NCBI RefSeq assembly: GCF_029227915.1
Contig: NC_079887.1
Coordinates: forward strand, 16,987,650 to 17,051,649
Length of the DNA: 64,000 nt
Source: Hydractinia symbiolongicarpus
Lineage: Eukaryota > Cnidaria > Hydrozoa > Anthoathecata > Hydractiniidae
Direction: 5' to 3'
Part shown: positions 41,982-50,759 of the stretch, one piece after another
Layout of the letters: each line of letters starts with the position of its first letter
Position numbering within the stretch: the stretch's first letter is position 1
Notes under the pieces: model-generated
Database searches by the model: none
What the model was told of the DNA's origin: nothing
Seen by the model: only the letters and a program-made list of their open reading frames with translations
Position numbers and translations under genes: made by a program

Positions 41982-42705
41982 ATGAATGCCTTTGGAACAA
42001 CCCTGGACCCGTACGCGGAGACGAAGCAGCTCTTTGGTATCAAAGGCAGAAAACAAAGGGTTCAGATATCTAACATACCGTCGACAATTAATCAAAATCA
42101 AGACCTCTACGTGGATATTCCCAACATGGGTCAGAACGATGTCATTTTTCCGGGTATTCTAAAGCTCTTATTCGACCTGACCTTAACAGGGACAAATACA
42201 AAGCGTACAAGGCTGCAATTTGCCATACATTTTGCGTCCCATGCTGACGTCATCAAAGATGCAGGGAGTCCTTGAAGGGTGTCTTGCTGCTATTCGTAGA
42301 TCCCGGGAAAGTGAAGCCCTATGCTGGTGTCAATGAGGTGTTTCATAACCCCAAAATCGAGAGTATTAGCATAACCGTTGAGGGGGACCCAATGAATTGT
42401 ATAGCCATGTCATGTTACCTAAAGACCTCCTTGAACAGATCGTCAACATTTTCGGTGCCCACGACAACAATGTCACGTTTGGCCAATTTTTTAACGAACG
42501 ATACGCGCTGTTTATCAATTTTCGAGCTTCCCCCGATGATATCCTACATGGTAGCGGAAGACCACTGCAACGCCTGAGTGATGGCATCACCCTCCATATG
42601 ACCAAAAAGGCCGATGGAACCGGGGATTTTACATGTTATGTATACCTCCTGCAAGACGCCCAAATGAACATACTTGGGGGTAGACTCGATGGTGTGGATT
42701 ATTAA
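41982..42705 (+). pseudogene. Polinton major capsid protein (copy B), internally deleted
   Basis: The start ATG at 41982 follows TAATAAA. The N-terminal 76 codons match copy A up to TNTKRT, then jump to RLQF, so several hundred bases are missing. A second loss brings a stop (42273) before the LLLFVDPG block. The C-terminal frame 42397-42705 (HGSGRPLQRLSDGITLHM, YVYLLQDAQMN) is intact. It could not form a double jelly roll. Confidence 0.85.
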
Positions 42706-42711
42706 ATAAAG

Positions 42712-43104
42712 ATGGCAACGATAGCTGTTATTGTGGTCGTGGTTGCAATAAATGCACTGGCCTTTAGTGGGACCAATTTTCTATGTTTTTAACTTGTAGG
42801 GCATGGCGAAGCGGAGAGGAAGAGGCACGACGAGGCCGTTGAAAAGCTTAACGAAGCCCAGGCGGAGTGGATACAAAAAAGGCAGGCTAAATTGGACTGG
42901 TTCAATGAACAGCGGGAGATGCAGCTCAAGGCAGGAAAAAGCCTAAAAGAATTGGACAATGACATGTTTCACTCTTATATTGCTTCAAACAAAAAGGCTC
43001 CTCAATTGAAAGGTTTTTACACACCCTCGAAGCAGCAACAAAATGGTGAACTCAGGTTCGTCCTTGGATCCTTATCCCTGCTAGGCTTTGTGGCTTACAA
43101 GTAG
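42712..43104 (+). pseudogene. Small two-hydrophobic-segment protein (copy B), nonsense codon
   Basis: Homologue of 1399-1797. The start ATG at 42712 follows AATAAAG. TAA occurs after about 25 codons (around 42790); the rest of the frame to 43104 matches copy A, including the FYTPSK block and hydrophobic C-terminus. Confidence 0.7.
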
Positions 43105-43109
43105 GAAAG

Positions 43110-43142
43110 TTTTTCCGACATATAATAATTTTGTCAGAAAAA
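43110..43142 (+). promoter_or_regulatory. Hairpin at the integrase start (copy B)
   Basis: TTTTTCCGACA (43110-43120) pairs with TGTCAGAAAAA (43132-43142) in 10 of 11 positions. The loop is 11 bases without AATAAA. Counterpart of 1806-1835. Confidence 0.55.
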
Positions 43143-44088
43143 TCACCACATGTCATTACCGAGGAAGAGGCTGAAAAATTAAGCCAAACTTACTATACCC
43201 CAGAACATCTGTGGACCGGGCGAAAAGCAATCAAATTACTCGCGGGGGAAAGCGGTCTATCCAAAAAGCTGGTAACCCACTGGCTATCCCGTCAACTCTT
43301 GTGGCTACGGCACATCAAGGGGCGAAACGTATAGACTACCCCCATTTTACCGTTACAGCACCAAACGAAATGCATCAGTTTGATCTGTTGTACATGCCCC
43401 ATGACCAGTTGTATGGTAGCACCTACAAGTATATTCTCACGGGTATTGACGTAGCCTCGAGATATAAAGTAGCAAGGCCATTGCGTACCAAGAAAGCCAG
43501 CGAAGTCGCGGGTATGATCCAAGATATATACAAGGCAGGACCTTTACACTACCCCAAGATTTTTCAGTGTGACAATGGTTCTGAGTTTAAATCAGATGTA
43601 ACGAAATTGCTAGAGGATAAGGGGGTTGAGATCAAGCGGGCTACCACCAAGCATCATCATACGTTTACGGCCTTTGCCAAGTCTTACAACAAGGTACTTG
43701 CCGAAAGACTATTCAAACCTCAGGATGCACAGGAGCTGGTTTCCGGCGAGACTAGTAGAACTTGGCTGAAACACCTATATGCCATAGTGAAGGGTCTCAA
43801 CAATACGAAGACTGCCATGTTGGCATGAAGCCCAACAAGGCCATTAAGCTCGGGGAGATATCGCTCGCGAAAAGCGAAGAATATCCCGGAGAGGAGCATG
43901 ATGATCAAAAGAGACGTGCAACTGAGGCTTTCTGGAGTAGGAAAATGTGTAGGTTGGACCGTATAGTAGCAGGTAGTCGTGTTTTGTACTACCTTAAAGA
44001 TGGTCCCGAAAGAAGCTTCGTGTCAGAGGTGTTGATGCTTATTTCAGAGGATGTTCAAGTGCCGCCGGAGCATGTGAAGGCTTGGTAA
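43131..44088 (+). pseudogene. Polinton DDE integrase (copy B), inactive
   Basis: Homologous throughout to 1826-2836. The start codon is TTG where copy A has ATG. Single-base losses near 43322 and 43815 shift the frame, and a segment of about 17 codons near the C-terminus is missing. The first two Asp of the catalytic triad are present (QFDLLYMP, QCDNGSEF), but the Glu 35 residues later is Lys (FAKSYNK). It lies centrally in the element rather than near a terminus. Confidence 0.88.
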
Positions 44089-46587
44089 AGAGTATCTTCA
44101 GGAGTACCTCTAAGAATTCATCCTCCAACTCTTTACTCGGATCTCTTATATACAGCAAAGAAGGCTCGGTATAGAATGGGTACCCATAAACGATACCCTT
44201 GATCACATTATGATTATCAAAGATGGTCCTCAGATAACCAATGACAGTGAGCTTGCTGAATTATTTAATGATCACTATATAAATATTGTAGAAAAAAGTA
44301 GTGGAACCAAGCCAATATCAATTGATTATCGAAATTCCTTAGACAAAGAGAGACTAATTAATGAGATAATTAAAACATACGAGAGTCATCAGAGTATTGT
44401 CAAAATTAAAGCCTGCAACGAAAATATAATATTTTTTAACTTTGAGGAGGTAGATGACAACACAATCAAAAAACTTTTTACTAATTTAAACATAAATTCC
44501 TCTCCAGGTAGAGACAGAATACCCCCAAAGCTTGTGAAGTTAGCCAGTGAATATCTGATTGGCCCATTAAAAAATGCTATAAACAGCAGCATAAAATTGA
44601 ATATTTTTTCCGATGGAGCCAAACGTGCAACGGTAGCACCTCTTGACAAAGGAGGCAAAGACAAACATAGCATAGAAATTTTAGACCTGTCAGTGTGTTG
44701 AATGTATTTTCAAAATTCTATGAAAACATAATGAAGGATCAAATCATGTCTTTCATAGAATCTAAACTTTCGATATTTTTGTCAGCCTATCGGAAAAACT
44801 ATAATACACAGCATGTCTTAATTCGTTTACTAGAAGAAGGGAAGAAAACACTTGATATGAATTACGTGGTTGGTGCATTCTTAATGGATCTATCAAAAGC
44901 TTTCGATTGCGTGCCACATGATTTACTAATCACTAAACTTGAGGCATATGGATTTGAAATTAATGCCTGAAATTTGTCCTGTCATACCTAACAAATAGAG
45001 AACAATCTACTCGTATAAACGGACACTACAGTCTTTTCCAAATGATTCTTTCAGGTGTGCCGCAAGGATCAATCTTAGGCCCGATAATTTTTAATATTTT
45101 TCTTAACGATATTTTTCTCTTTATAACCAGAAGTGACCTACACAACTATGCTGATTATAATGCATTGTCCAGCTTTTCCAATTCAATTCCAAACCTCATT
45201 AAAATTTCAGAAGGTGAGTCTGAGCAGGCATTAGCATGGCTACATGAAAATAAAATGATTGCTAACCCTGACAAATTTCAATGCATTATCATCAGCAAAG
45301 ATAGGATAGAAAACACAAGTAGTAAACTGATAAAAATCGGAGATAAAAACATATATTCGGAGGACACAGTCAAACTGTTAGGAGTTAAAATTGACAATAA
45401 CCTTAGATTTTATCAGCACTTAAATGAGGTTTGCAAGAAAGCATCTGCGCAACTAAATGCTTTGTATAGATTTAAAAACATACTTCCTTTTAAAGCTAAG
45501 AGTGTCTTAGCAGAAAGTTTTGTGTATTCAAACTTTAACTACTGTCCACTTATTTGGAATTTCTCATCTTCAAAATCACTTTCTAGGGTCGAAAAACTCC
45601 ATAAGCGAGCCCTAAAATTTGTAGATAGCGGATATTCAGAGAGAAAAGAAAAGTACATTTCTAGCAAGAACAAAAGTAACTACATGAAAATTATGCGAAT
45701 AAGAAATCTATGTATAGAGATTTTTAAATCTCTTAATAATTTAAATCCGCCATTTATGTTAGACATCTTTCAACGCAGCGAAACAAACAGGCCAGTAAGT
45801 CAATATGTAAATAATCTTAAAACATTGAACTTTAATACTAAGAATTTTGGGGAAAAATGTCTTCGCTCATTGGGGCCTAAAATTTGGAATACTTTACCTT
45901 CCGAATTGAAAAGTTGTAACAGCCTTAAAAAATTTAAAACGAAACTAAAGGAGTATGATTTCAGTCACTCGGTCTATTTAAATAATTTTTCATAATTTTT
46001 ATACATTTTTCATAAAAAACTATAAACAATTTTTTGTCGGATTTGATTAGTTTCCTGTATATTTATAAATATGTATTTATTTATTTTTTTTATATCAGGA
46101 AGCTATATGTACATAGTTACTTCTCCGACGATATATAAATTAAGAAAGAAAAAAATCAGGTTCAATATCCAAATCAATATCAACCAATCGTCTATCCGTT
46201 GCGGAAAGTTGAGGATATTGCCTATTGTTGTCAAGTCGGCCAAATTCGATAGCTTCAAATCCCTATCCTTGATAACTTCGTAGCAGAGTGCTCCATGCTT
46301 GTTCTCTTTAACCGAAACGATATAAAGTTTGGTTTGAATATCATCCTCGAGATCATCATCGATCTCGCTTCTTGCAAATATACCCCGCCTGACGCTACCC
46401 TGTGTAAAAGATCTTCGTCTGTGGGGTATTCAAAACCTTCATAGTATTTCCCATTTCGATACCTGAAATTTTCCAGGCAGTTAGGGCAATAACCAGTCAC
46501 TGATCCTGCCTTTATACCACATCGCAGTACAGGTATGCGGATATCGTAATCCCTTGCAAATTGCTGTTTTTGTACATAGGCTTCCAT
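44039..46587 (-). pseudogene. Polinton CxxC protein (copy B), split by a LINE
   Basis: The N-terminal part (46587 to about 46150) has CGIKAGS and GYCPNCLENF, a zinc-ribbon-like set. The C-terminal part (44212-44039) has VIKGIVYGYPFY and overlaps the integrase 3' end by about 50 bases. Frame changes also occur around 46380. Homologue of 2897-3375. Confidence 0.65.
44212..46145 (+). mobile_element. LINE (CR1/Jockey type), 5'-truncated, inside Polinton B
   Basis: Three frame pieces: 44212-44701 (linker before RT), 44695-44970 (RT 1-3, DLSKAFDCVPHDLL) and 45042-45995 (GVPQGSILGPIIF and C-terminal region). The catalytic motif reads YADY instead of YADD. It is a different family from the LINE at 27235. 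The 3' UTR ends near 46145, where Polinton homology resumes. Confidence 0.85.
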
Positions 46588-46611
46588 CTTTTTGATATTT
46601 CAATAGCTTTT

Positions 46612-47342
46612 AACAAACCCTCTCCGGGTTTACTTCGATACATCCACGTTCTCGAATCCAATTGTAATGGACGATAGCGTTTGGTGTCTCTGCCAGTACC
46701 ATAATCTCACCCTTAGGGTAGTTAAAAAGCTTAATTCGTATTTTTTGAGCTACATACCCCCTGTTGACCACAGATGGCAAGGTATTGGAAGGGATCGTCG
46801 TTGTTCTTTTGGATAATGATCATGCTATTATCTTTTCCAGGATCTTCGAGGTGGGGTAAGGCACGTTGCTGTAGCTCCTCAATTTCATCTCCCAATGCCA
46901 TGAGCTGACTATCCCTGTCCTCAATTTCATCATTGAGAAGGGCCAGAACATTATCCTTCTCCTCAATAGTCTCCTGTAATTTTTCCACCCCCTTCCCGGC
47001 CACCCATTTCGTTAAGGCTACGGCCTTAGGCTTTCTTGACCTGACGGTAATTTCGAGGGCCCCGTCCAACGTGACAAATACGTCATGAGGATTTTTCCCT
47101 CCTCCTAGCATACCCGACCGGCTGTACCCGCCGGGTACAGTTCTCGGCATACCCTCTATTTCTACCCTTGATATTGTCATATGACGGTCAAGGCCATACT
47201 TCCTGGAATTTGGAATACATAGGAATCTCTCGAGATCGGCACGTTTGAACAGAGGCTGATTTTGTTTATCGAACAAGGTCTCGATCAATCCCGTGGGTAT
47301 TGCGTTGAATAAGGCTTGGCCAGAGGTTTTCACCGCGGTCAT
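46612..47342 (-). pseudogene. Bro-N/DUF3627-type protein, copy 1
   Basis: From ATG at 47342: a Bro-N-like region (KRADLERFL, HDVFVTLDGALEITVRSRKPKAV, WVAGKGVEKL), a coiled coil (EEKDNVLALLNDEIEDRDSQ) and a C-terminal IIIQKNNDD...YLAICGQQG block. One extra G near 46763 shifts the frame; the correct frame continues to 46612 with EIMVLAETPNAIVHY. Bro-N proteins are DNA-binding proteins common in large DNA viruses. A tandem paralogue lies just upstream. Confidence 0.7.
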
Positions 47343-47396
47343 TTTAATACCCGCAAGGATATTAAAAAGCGCCCGCTCACGACATATTAATATCAA

Positions 47397-48092
47397 ACAT
47401 CCCTTCAAATAGATCCCTCGTATCATCATCGGGTAATGTGAAGTGATTTAGGTGATAATTCTCAATGCCTAGGGTATCGTCCCTGAATCGGCACCAGGCA
47501 TGTACAGCATTCGGATCATCACATTCCGGTTTCCTCACGGTCATCTCGGGGTACATCTCCCCCAACGTGCTTATTCTTGTGCTTAGTTGCTTACGTTGGC
47601 ATCGGATCAAATAGTGCTTACATATGTCTTTTTTTCCATGCTCGTAGGGATCGTTTTTATCAACCACACATAGCACGGAGTTGGTTTTCCCTATCCTCGA
47701 TTTCATCACCGAGTAAGGCCAGGGCCCCATCCCTATCCTCCACGGCTTGAGGCTGCTCCTTAAGCTCATCTCGTAGTTTTTTCACACCTGCCCGGGCTAG
47801 CCATTTGATGACCCCAACAGCTTTTGGTTTTCGGGAACGGCAAACTAGTTCCAAGGCGCCTTCAAGTGTGACAAAGACGTCATGCCCATTTTTCACCTCG
47901 CACACCTGATCGGGGGAGGGTGGCACCCCCCTCACTTTTTCCTATAATTTTTTGCCTTGTTATAGCTCCCTCAACATATTGAAAATTGCTCTTTATATCA
48001 GCAATACCCAAAAAACGTCCAATATCGGCACGTTTAAACATAGGTTGATTTTGTTCATCTAGCAGGGTTTCGATGGCTCCTGTGTTGAACAT
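47397..48092 (-). pseudogene. Bro-N/DUF3627-type protein, copy 2 (tandem paralogue)
   Basis: Three frames: 48092-47880 (KRADIGRFLGI), 47935-47660 (HDVFVTLEGALELVCRSRK, WLARAGVKKL, coiled coil) and about 47700-47397 (HYLIRCQRKQL, PECDDPNAVHAW). The last block is the DUF3627-like end seen with Bro-N or MSV199 domains in viral proteins. Tandem to copy 1 in the same strand, so a duplication. Confidence 0.68.
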
Positions 48093-48712
48093 AACTTGAG
48101 ATCTTTGTATATACCGATGCTTATCCAGAGGTTTTCACTGTGGTCATTCGAGGATGCATGCTTGGATTTTTTAATCTCAGCTTTAATATCATCCCAGTCT
48201 GAGGTCAAATTCGTCTCCTCGTCTACCATTTTCATATCGCTTTTTTCATGTGGATACCACGGAAACAGGGCCTTCTTCTGCCTCCTCAGATTCTTTGGCA
48301 AAGCTGCATACGACTGCGTAACGCACCACAAGCTGTGTTTCCGGTGCCTACCACTGATAGCAAGTTCAAGTAGTGATTGTCGACGCTTATCGAGGCCTTC
48401 ATCCACTCTGACGTCGTCAATCACAAACAACGTGTCCTCTCCTGCCAATAACGACGACAATTTTTGAATCCATTCAAAAAGCTCATTTCCAGGGTCTATT
48501 AGGAACACGTAATCATCCTTCCACAGGGAGGACCTTTCGAGATAGGTACTGTTCCACCGCAAGGTAGGGCATAATATTACAATATTGTGATAGTGCTTCT
48601 TATACTCATTTTAGAGGAGGTCCAAGACACGCTGTGTTTTTCCGCAAGACGTCGGACCCGTGAAAATTGCCGTATGCGCCTCCTTAATAACATTTATCTA
48701 CTAATAGTTGCT
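48059..48712 (-). pseudogene. Polinton packaging ATPase (FtsK/HerA, A32-like), broken
   Basis: Walker A is GPTSCGKTQ (near 48655), Walker B TLFVIDD (near 48430), followed by GRHRKHSLWCVTQSYAALP, the sensor region of viral packaging ATPases. An in-frame TAA at about 48613 lies between Walker A and the rest, and no in-frame ATG survives before Walker A. The enzyme would pump element DNA into capsids. It overlaps its neighbours at both ends. Confidence 0.85.
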
Positions 48713-48898
48713 CCACTTCCTGTCATGAATTTTCGGGCATAACGCGGCACATGCCTCGCAAATCCATACACCGCTATGGTTATTCACCAAAGACCCCCGG
48801 TAGGCAGGGCATAGCTTGGTAATTTGGGTCATATATTCGAGGGGTAGTGGAGTATACATTAATTTTCCCTGCAGCCACCGCAGTACCTTGCGGTACAT
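48701..48898 (-). CDS. Small Cys-rich protein (copy B)
   Basis: 65 codons with KLCPAYRG and WICEACAALCP, a possible zinc ribbon. The stop overlaps the ATPase start region. It may be the C-terminal part of the gene at 48904-49197 after frame change. Function unknown. Confidence 0.4.
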   Translation of the reverse strand: MYRKVLRWLQGKLMYTPLPLEYMTQITKLCPAYRGSLVNNHSGVWICEACAALCPKIHDRKWSNY

Positions 48899-48903
48899 TT
48901 TGC

Positions 48904-49197
48904 CTAGCAGTGCCTTTCCGGGCTCTCTCCGATGAGTTCGTCGTGGCGGGGTATAATGTTGTATGTGAATAGGGTATACAAAAGCAGGTAATTCTCATCC
49001 TGTTTAAGCCCTCTAATTTCATTGTCAATGGCAAGGGGGTCTACCTCGTGTTCAACGTCTCTGATGTCCTTAGTACGCCGCCTCGCCTTCGCTTTAGCCA
49101 GGCAATCTATACAGCTCTTGGTTCGACTATTGCCCCTAATTTTAAACTTGTCAAGGGTTAGAACATGCTTACAACTCCTACAGTGTTTGGTTTTCAT
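48904..49197 (-). CDS. Zinc-ribbon protein, copy 1 (copy B)
   Basis: Two C-x2-C pairs, HCRSCKHVL and KSCIDCLAKAKARRR, followed by a basic patch, as in small viral zinc-ribbon DNA-binding proteins. The gene at 49204-49538 has the same layout. Function unknown, possibly late transcription. Confidence 0.55.
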   Translation of the reverse strand: MKTKHCRSCKHVLTLDKFKIRGNSRTKSCIDCLAKAKARRRTKDIRDVEHEVDPLAIDNEIRGLKQDENYLLLYTLFTYNIIPRHDELIGESPERHC

Positions 49198-49203
49198 TTA
49201 GTA

Positions 49204-49538
49204 TTGAGGTATACGCCTTGTGTAATGCTTTCGCTACCTGGACAAGCGTTGAAGGCCTCCCTGTCTCCTGGTACCTGAATGGTGTTTTGTGGTGGATATA
49301 CAATTCGAAGTTCTTCCAATTATAATCCTCATTAAACTGGGCTTTAATATAGTCCTGAAGTATAATTATGACCTCGTGCAGGGGTTATATAGGGGTGCGG
49401 CGCTTGCGATCCTTTGACAGTTTCTTTTTATCGAGGCAGGGGATGCATGTACTCGTTGGCTGACCGTCGCGTTTGATTTTGAACTGGTTCAAGGGCAGAG
49501 ATTTTGAACACTTGGAACACTTTTTGGTCTCCTCCATA
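49204..49538 (-). pseudogene. Zinc-ribbon protein, copy 2 (copy B), nonsense codon
   Basis: From ATG at about 49538: KKCSKCSKSL and STCIPCLDKKK, then RKRR. TAA follows at about 49387; the same frame continues with protein-like sequence (LQDYIKAQFNEDYNWKNFEL) to about 49204. Tandem paralogue of the preceding gene. Confidence 0.5.
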
Positions 49539-49573
49539 TTTCTAAATCTCCGGGAGATATAGAACCATGCGGT

Positions 49574-49843
49574 CTATTTTGGGGGTATCAGCGACTCTTT
49601 GTACCACCCTTGTTTTATCGCGTATTCGTCGAATAATATCGCCGCTGTCATATAGCCTGCGAGCTTCAGGCCGTCTTCCAAGTCTATCTTAGCGCTGGGC
49701 CTAGAAACCCCCAGGGCCTTCTTTGCTCTCATAGCAATCGGGATTGTGTACGAGACCAACCTGACGGATTCCCATAGGGAATCAATACCCATCGTTTCCT
49801 TCAGGACCATATTGCTGTCATCCAGGACCATATTGCTGTCATT
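49574..49843 (-). CDS. Small Polinton protein with 21-bp duplication at its start (copy B)
   Basis: The open frame ends at 49574 with YKESLIPPK. At its start the 21-base unit ATGACAGCAATATGGTCCTG(G/A) is repeated in tandem, offering two starts. A hydrophobic middle (LKLAGYMTAAILF) is present. It overlaps the end of the next gene upstream. Function unknown. Confidence 0.45.
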   Translation of the reverse strand, partial: NDSNMVLDDSNMVLKETMGIDSLWESVRLVSYTIPIAMRAKKALGVSRPSAKIDLEDGLKLAGYMTAAILFDEYAIKQGWYKESLIPPK

Positions 49844-50183
49844 GCATCTTAAAAATATCGATATTTGGCTGAGCTTTGCTCTGTTGGGGCTCTGGTGTGG
49901 ATTTATAAGATTCATTTTTGCCCCTTCTAAACATATACCAGACGCCTACTCCTATGGCAAGCACAGCCAAGGCCACTACGCTATACATGTAGACATCCGT
50001 TGACTGTACGTAACTGGTCCCACAAGAGGCTTTGACTGCAGGCTCTACAGTAGCCTCTTGTTGCTTCATTTCTTCCTTTCTCTTCTTCATCAGTGCCGCC
50101 AACTTGGGTCCCTGCGCAACCCTTCCCGGATGCTCTGGTGGTTTTGTTATGACTCTCTCTTCTTGTTTCTCCTTCTTACTCAT
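49839..50183 (-). CDS. Single-pass membrane protein (copy B)
   Basis: Intact 114 codons. The lysine-rich N-terminus contains HPGRVAQGPKLAALMKKRKEE, a pattern I associate with a conserved Polinton protein, followed by a transmembrane helix (VVALAVLAIGVGVWYMF). Start context GATAAATG. Six bases from the end of the upstream gene. Confidence 0.6.
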   Translation of the reverse strand: MSKKEKQEERVITKPPEHPGRVAQGPKLAALMKKRKEEMKQQEATVEPAVKASCGTSYVQSTDVYMYSVVALAVLAIGVGVWYMFRRGKNESYKSTPEPQQSKAQPNIDIFKMQ

Positions 50184-50188
50184 TTATC

Positions 50189-50741
50189 TTATAGCATAGT
50201 CTCTGCCTCCTCCACCTCCTCCTGTTTCTTTTTACCCATATGTCTCGCTGTATGGCACGATACCAGTAGTCGGGCTAAGCACCTCCTAATGGTACAGTAT
50301 ACAAGGATACCTAGATCTGTCATGGAATCTCGGATTATAGGGTCTTCTTCGATATCCCTGCGCAATTCATCTACACTGTCAGTATCTACAATGCTTCCAA
50401 TCATGCTAGCATACATGCTTATAACATTTCTCGCCCTTCTTCTGCAATTCCCGCTGTACGTAGTCGGTATGTACCTTGTCGATGGCCTCTTCCGGGGCCT
50501 TTTCAACAAACCCCTCTGTACACTTCTTCGGTAAAAGGTGACTCTTGCCTTTCCTCAGGGCCTCTTTCAGGACTTGATGCTTATCGATAGGTTTCTCTAT
50601 CCGCTCATAGGTTTTTGCAGAGGCTGTGTCGAATACTTGTGCGAGATCTGACATTCTCTTTATTAGTAGTCGATATCGAAAAAGAACATAGGCGATCAGG
50701 ACATACGGTAGGATTATAGCGATATACAAACACACCTCCAT
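50189..50741 (-). pseudogene. Membrane-anchored Polinton protein (copy B), frameshifted
   Basis: Start 50741 in GAATAAAATGG. N-terminal transmembrane helix (residues 4-22), then a charged helical part to about 50410, where the frame changes; the second frame (about 50420-50189) continues with DELRRDIEEDPIIRDSM and ends EEAETML. Two overlapping ORFs thus represent one ~180-residue gene. Function unknown. Confidence 0.5.
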
Positions 50742-50759
50742 TTTATTCCCGGGTGGACG

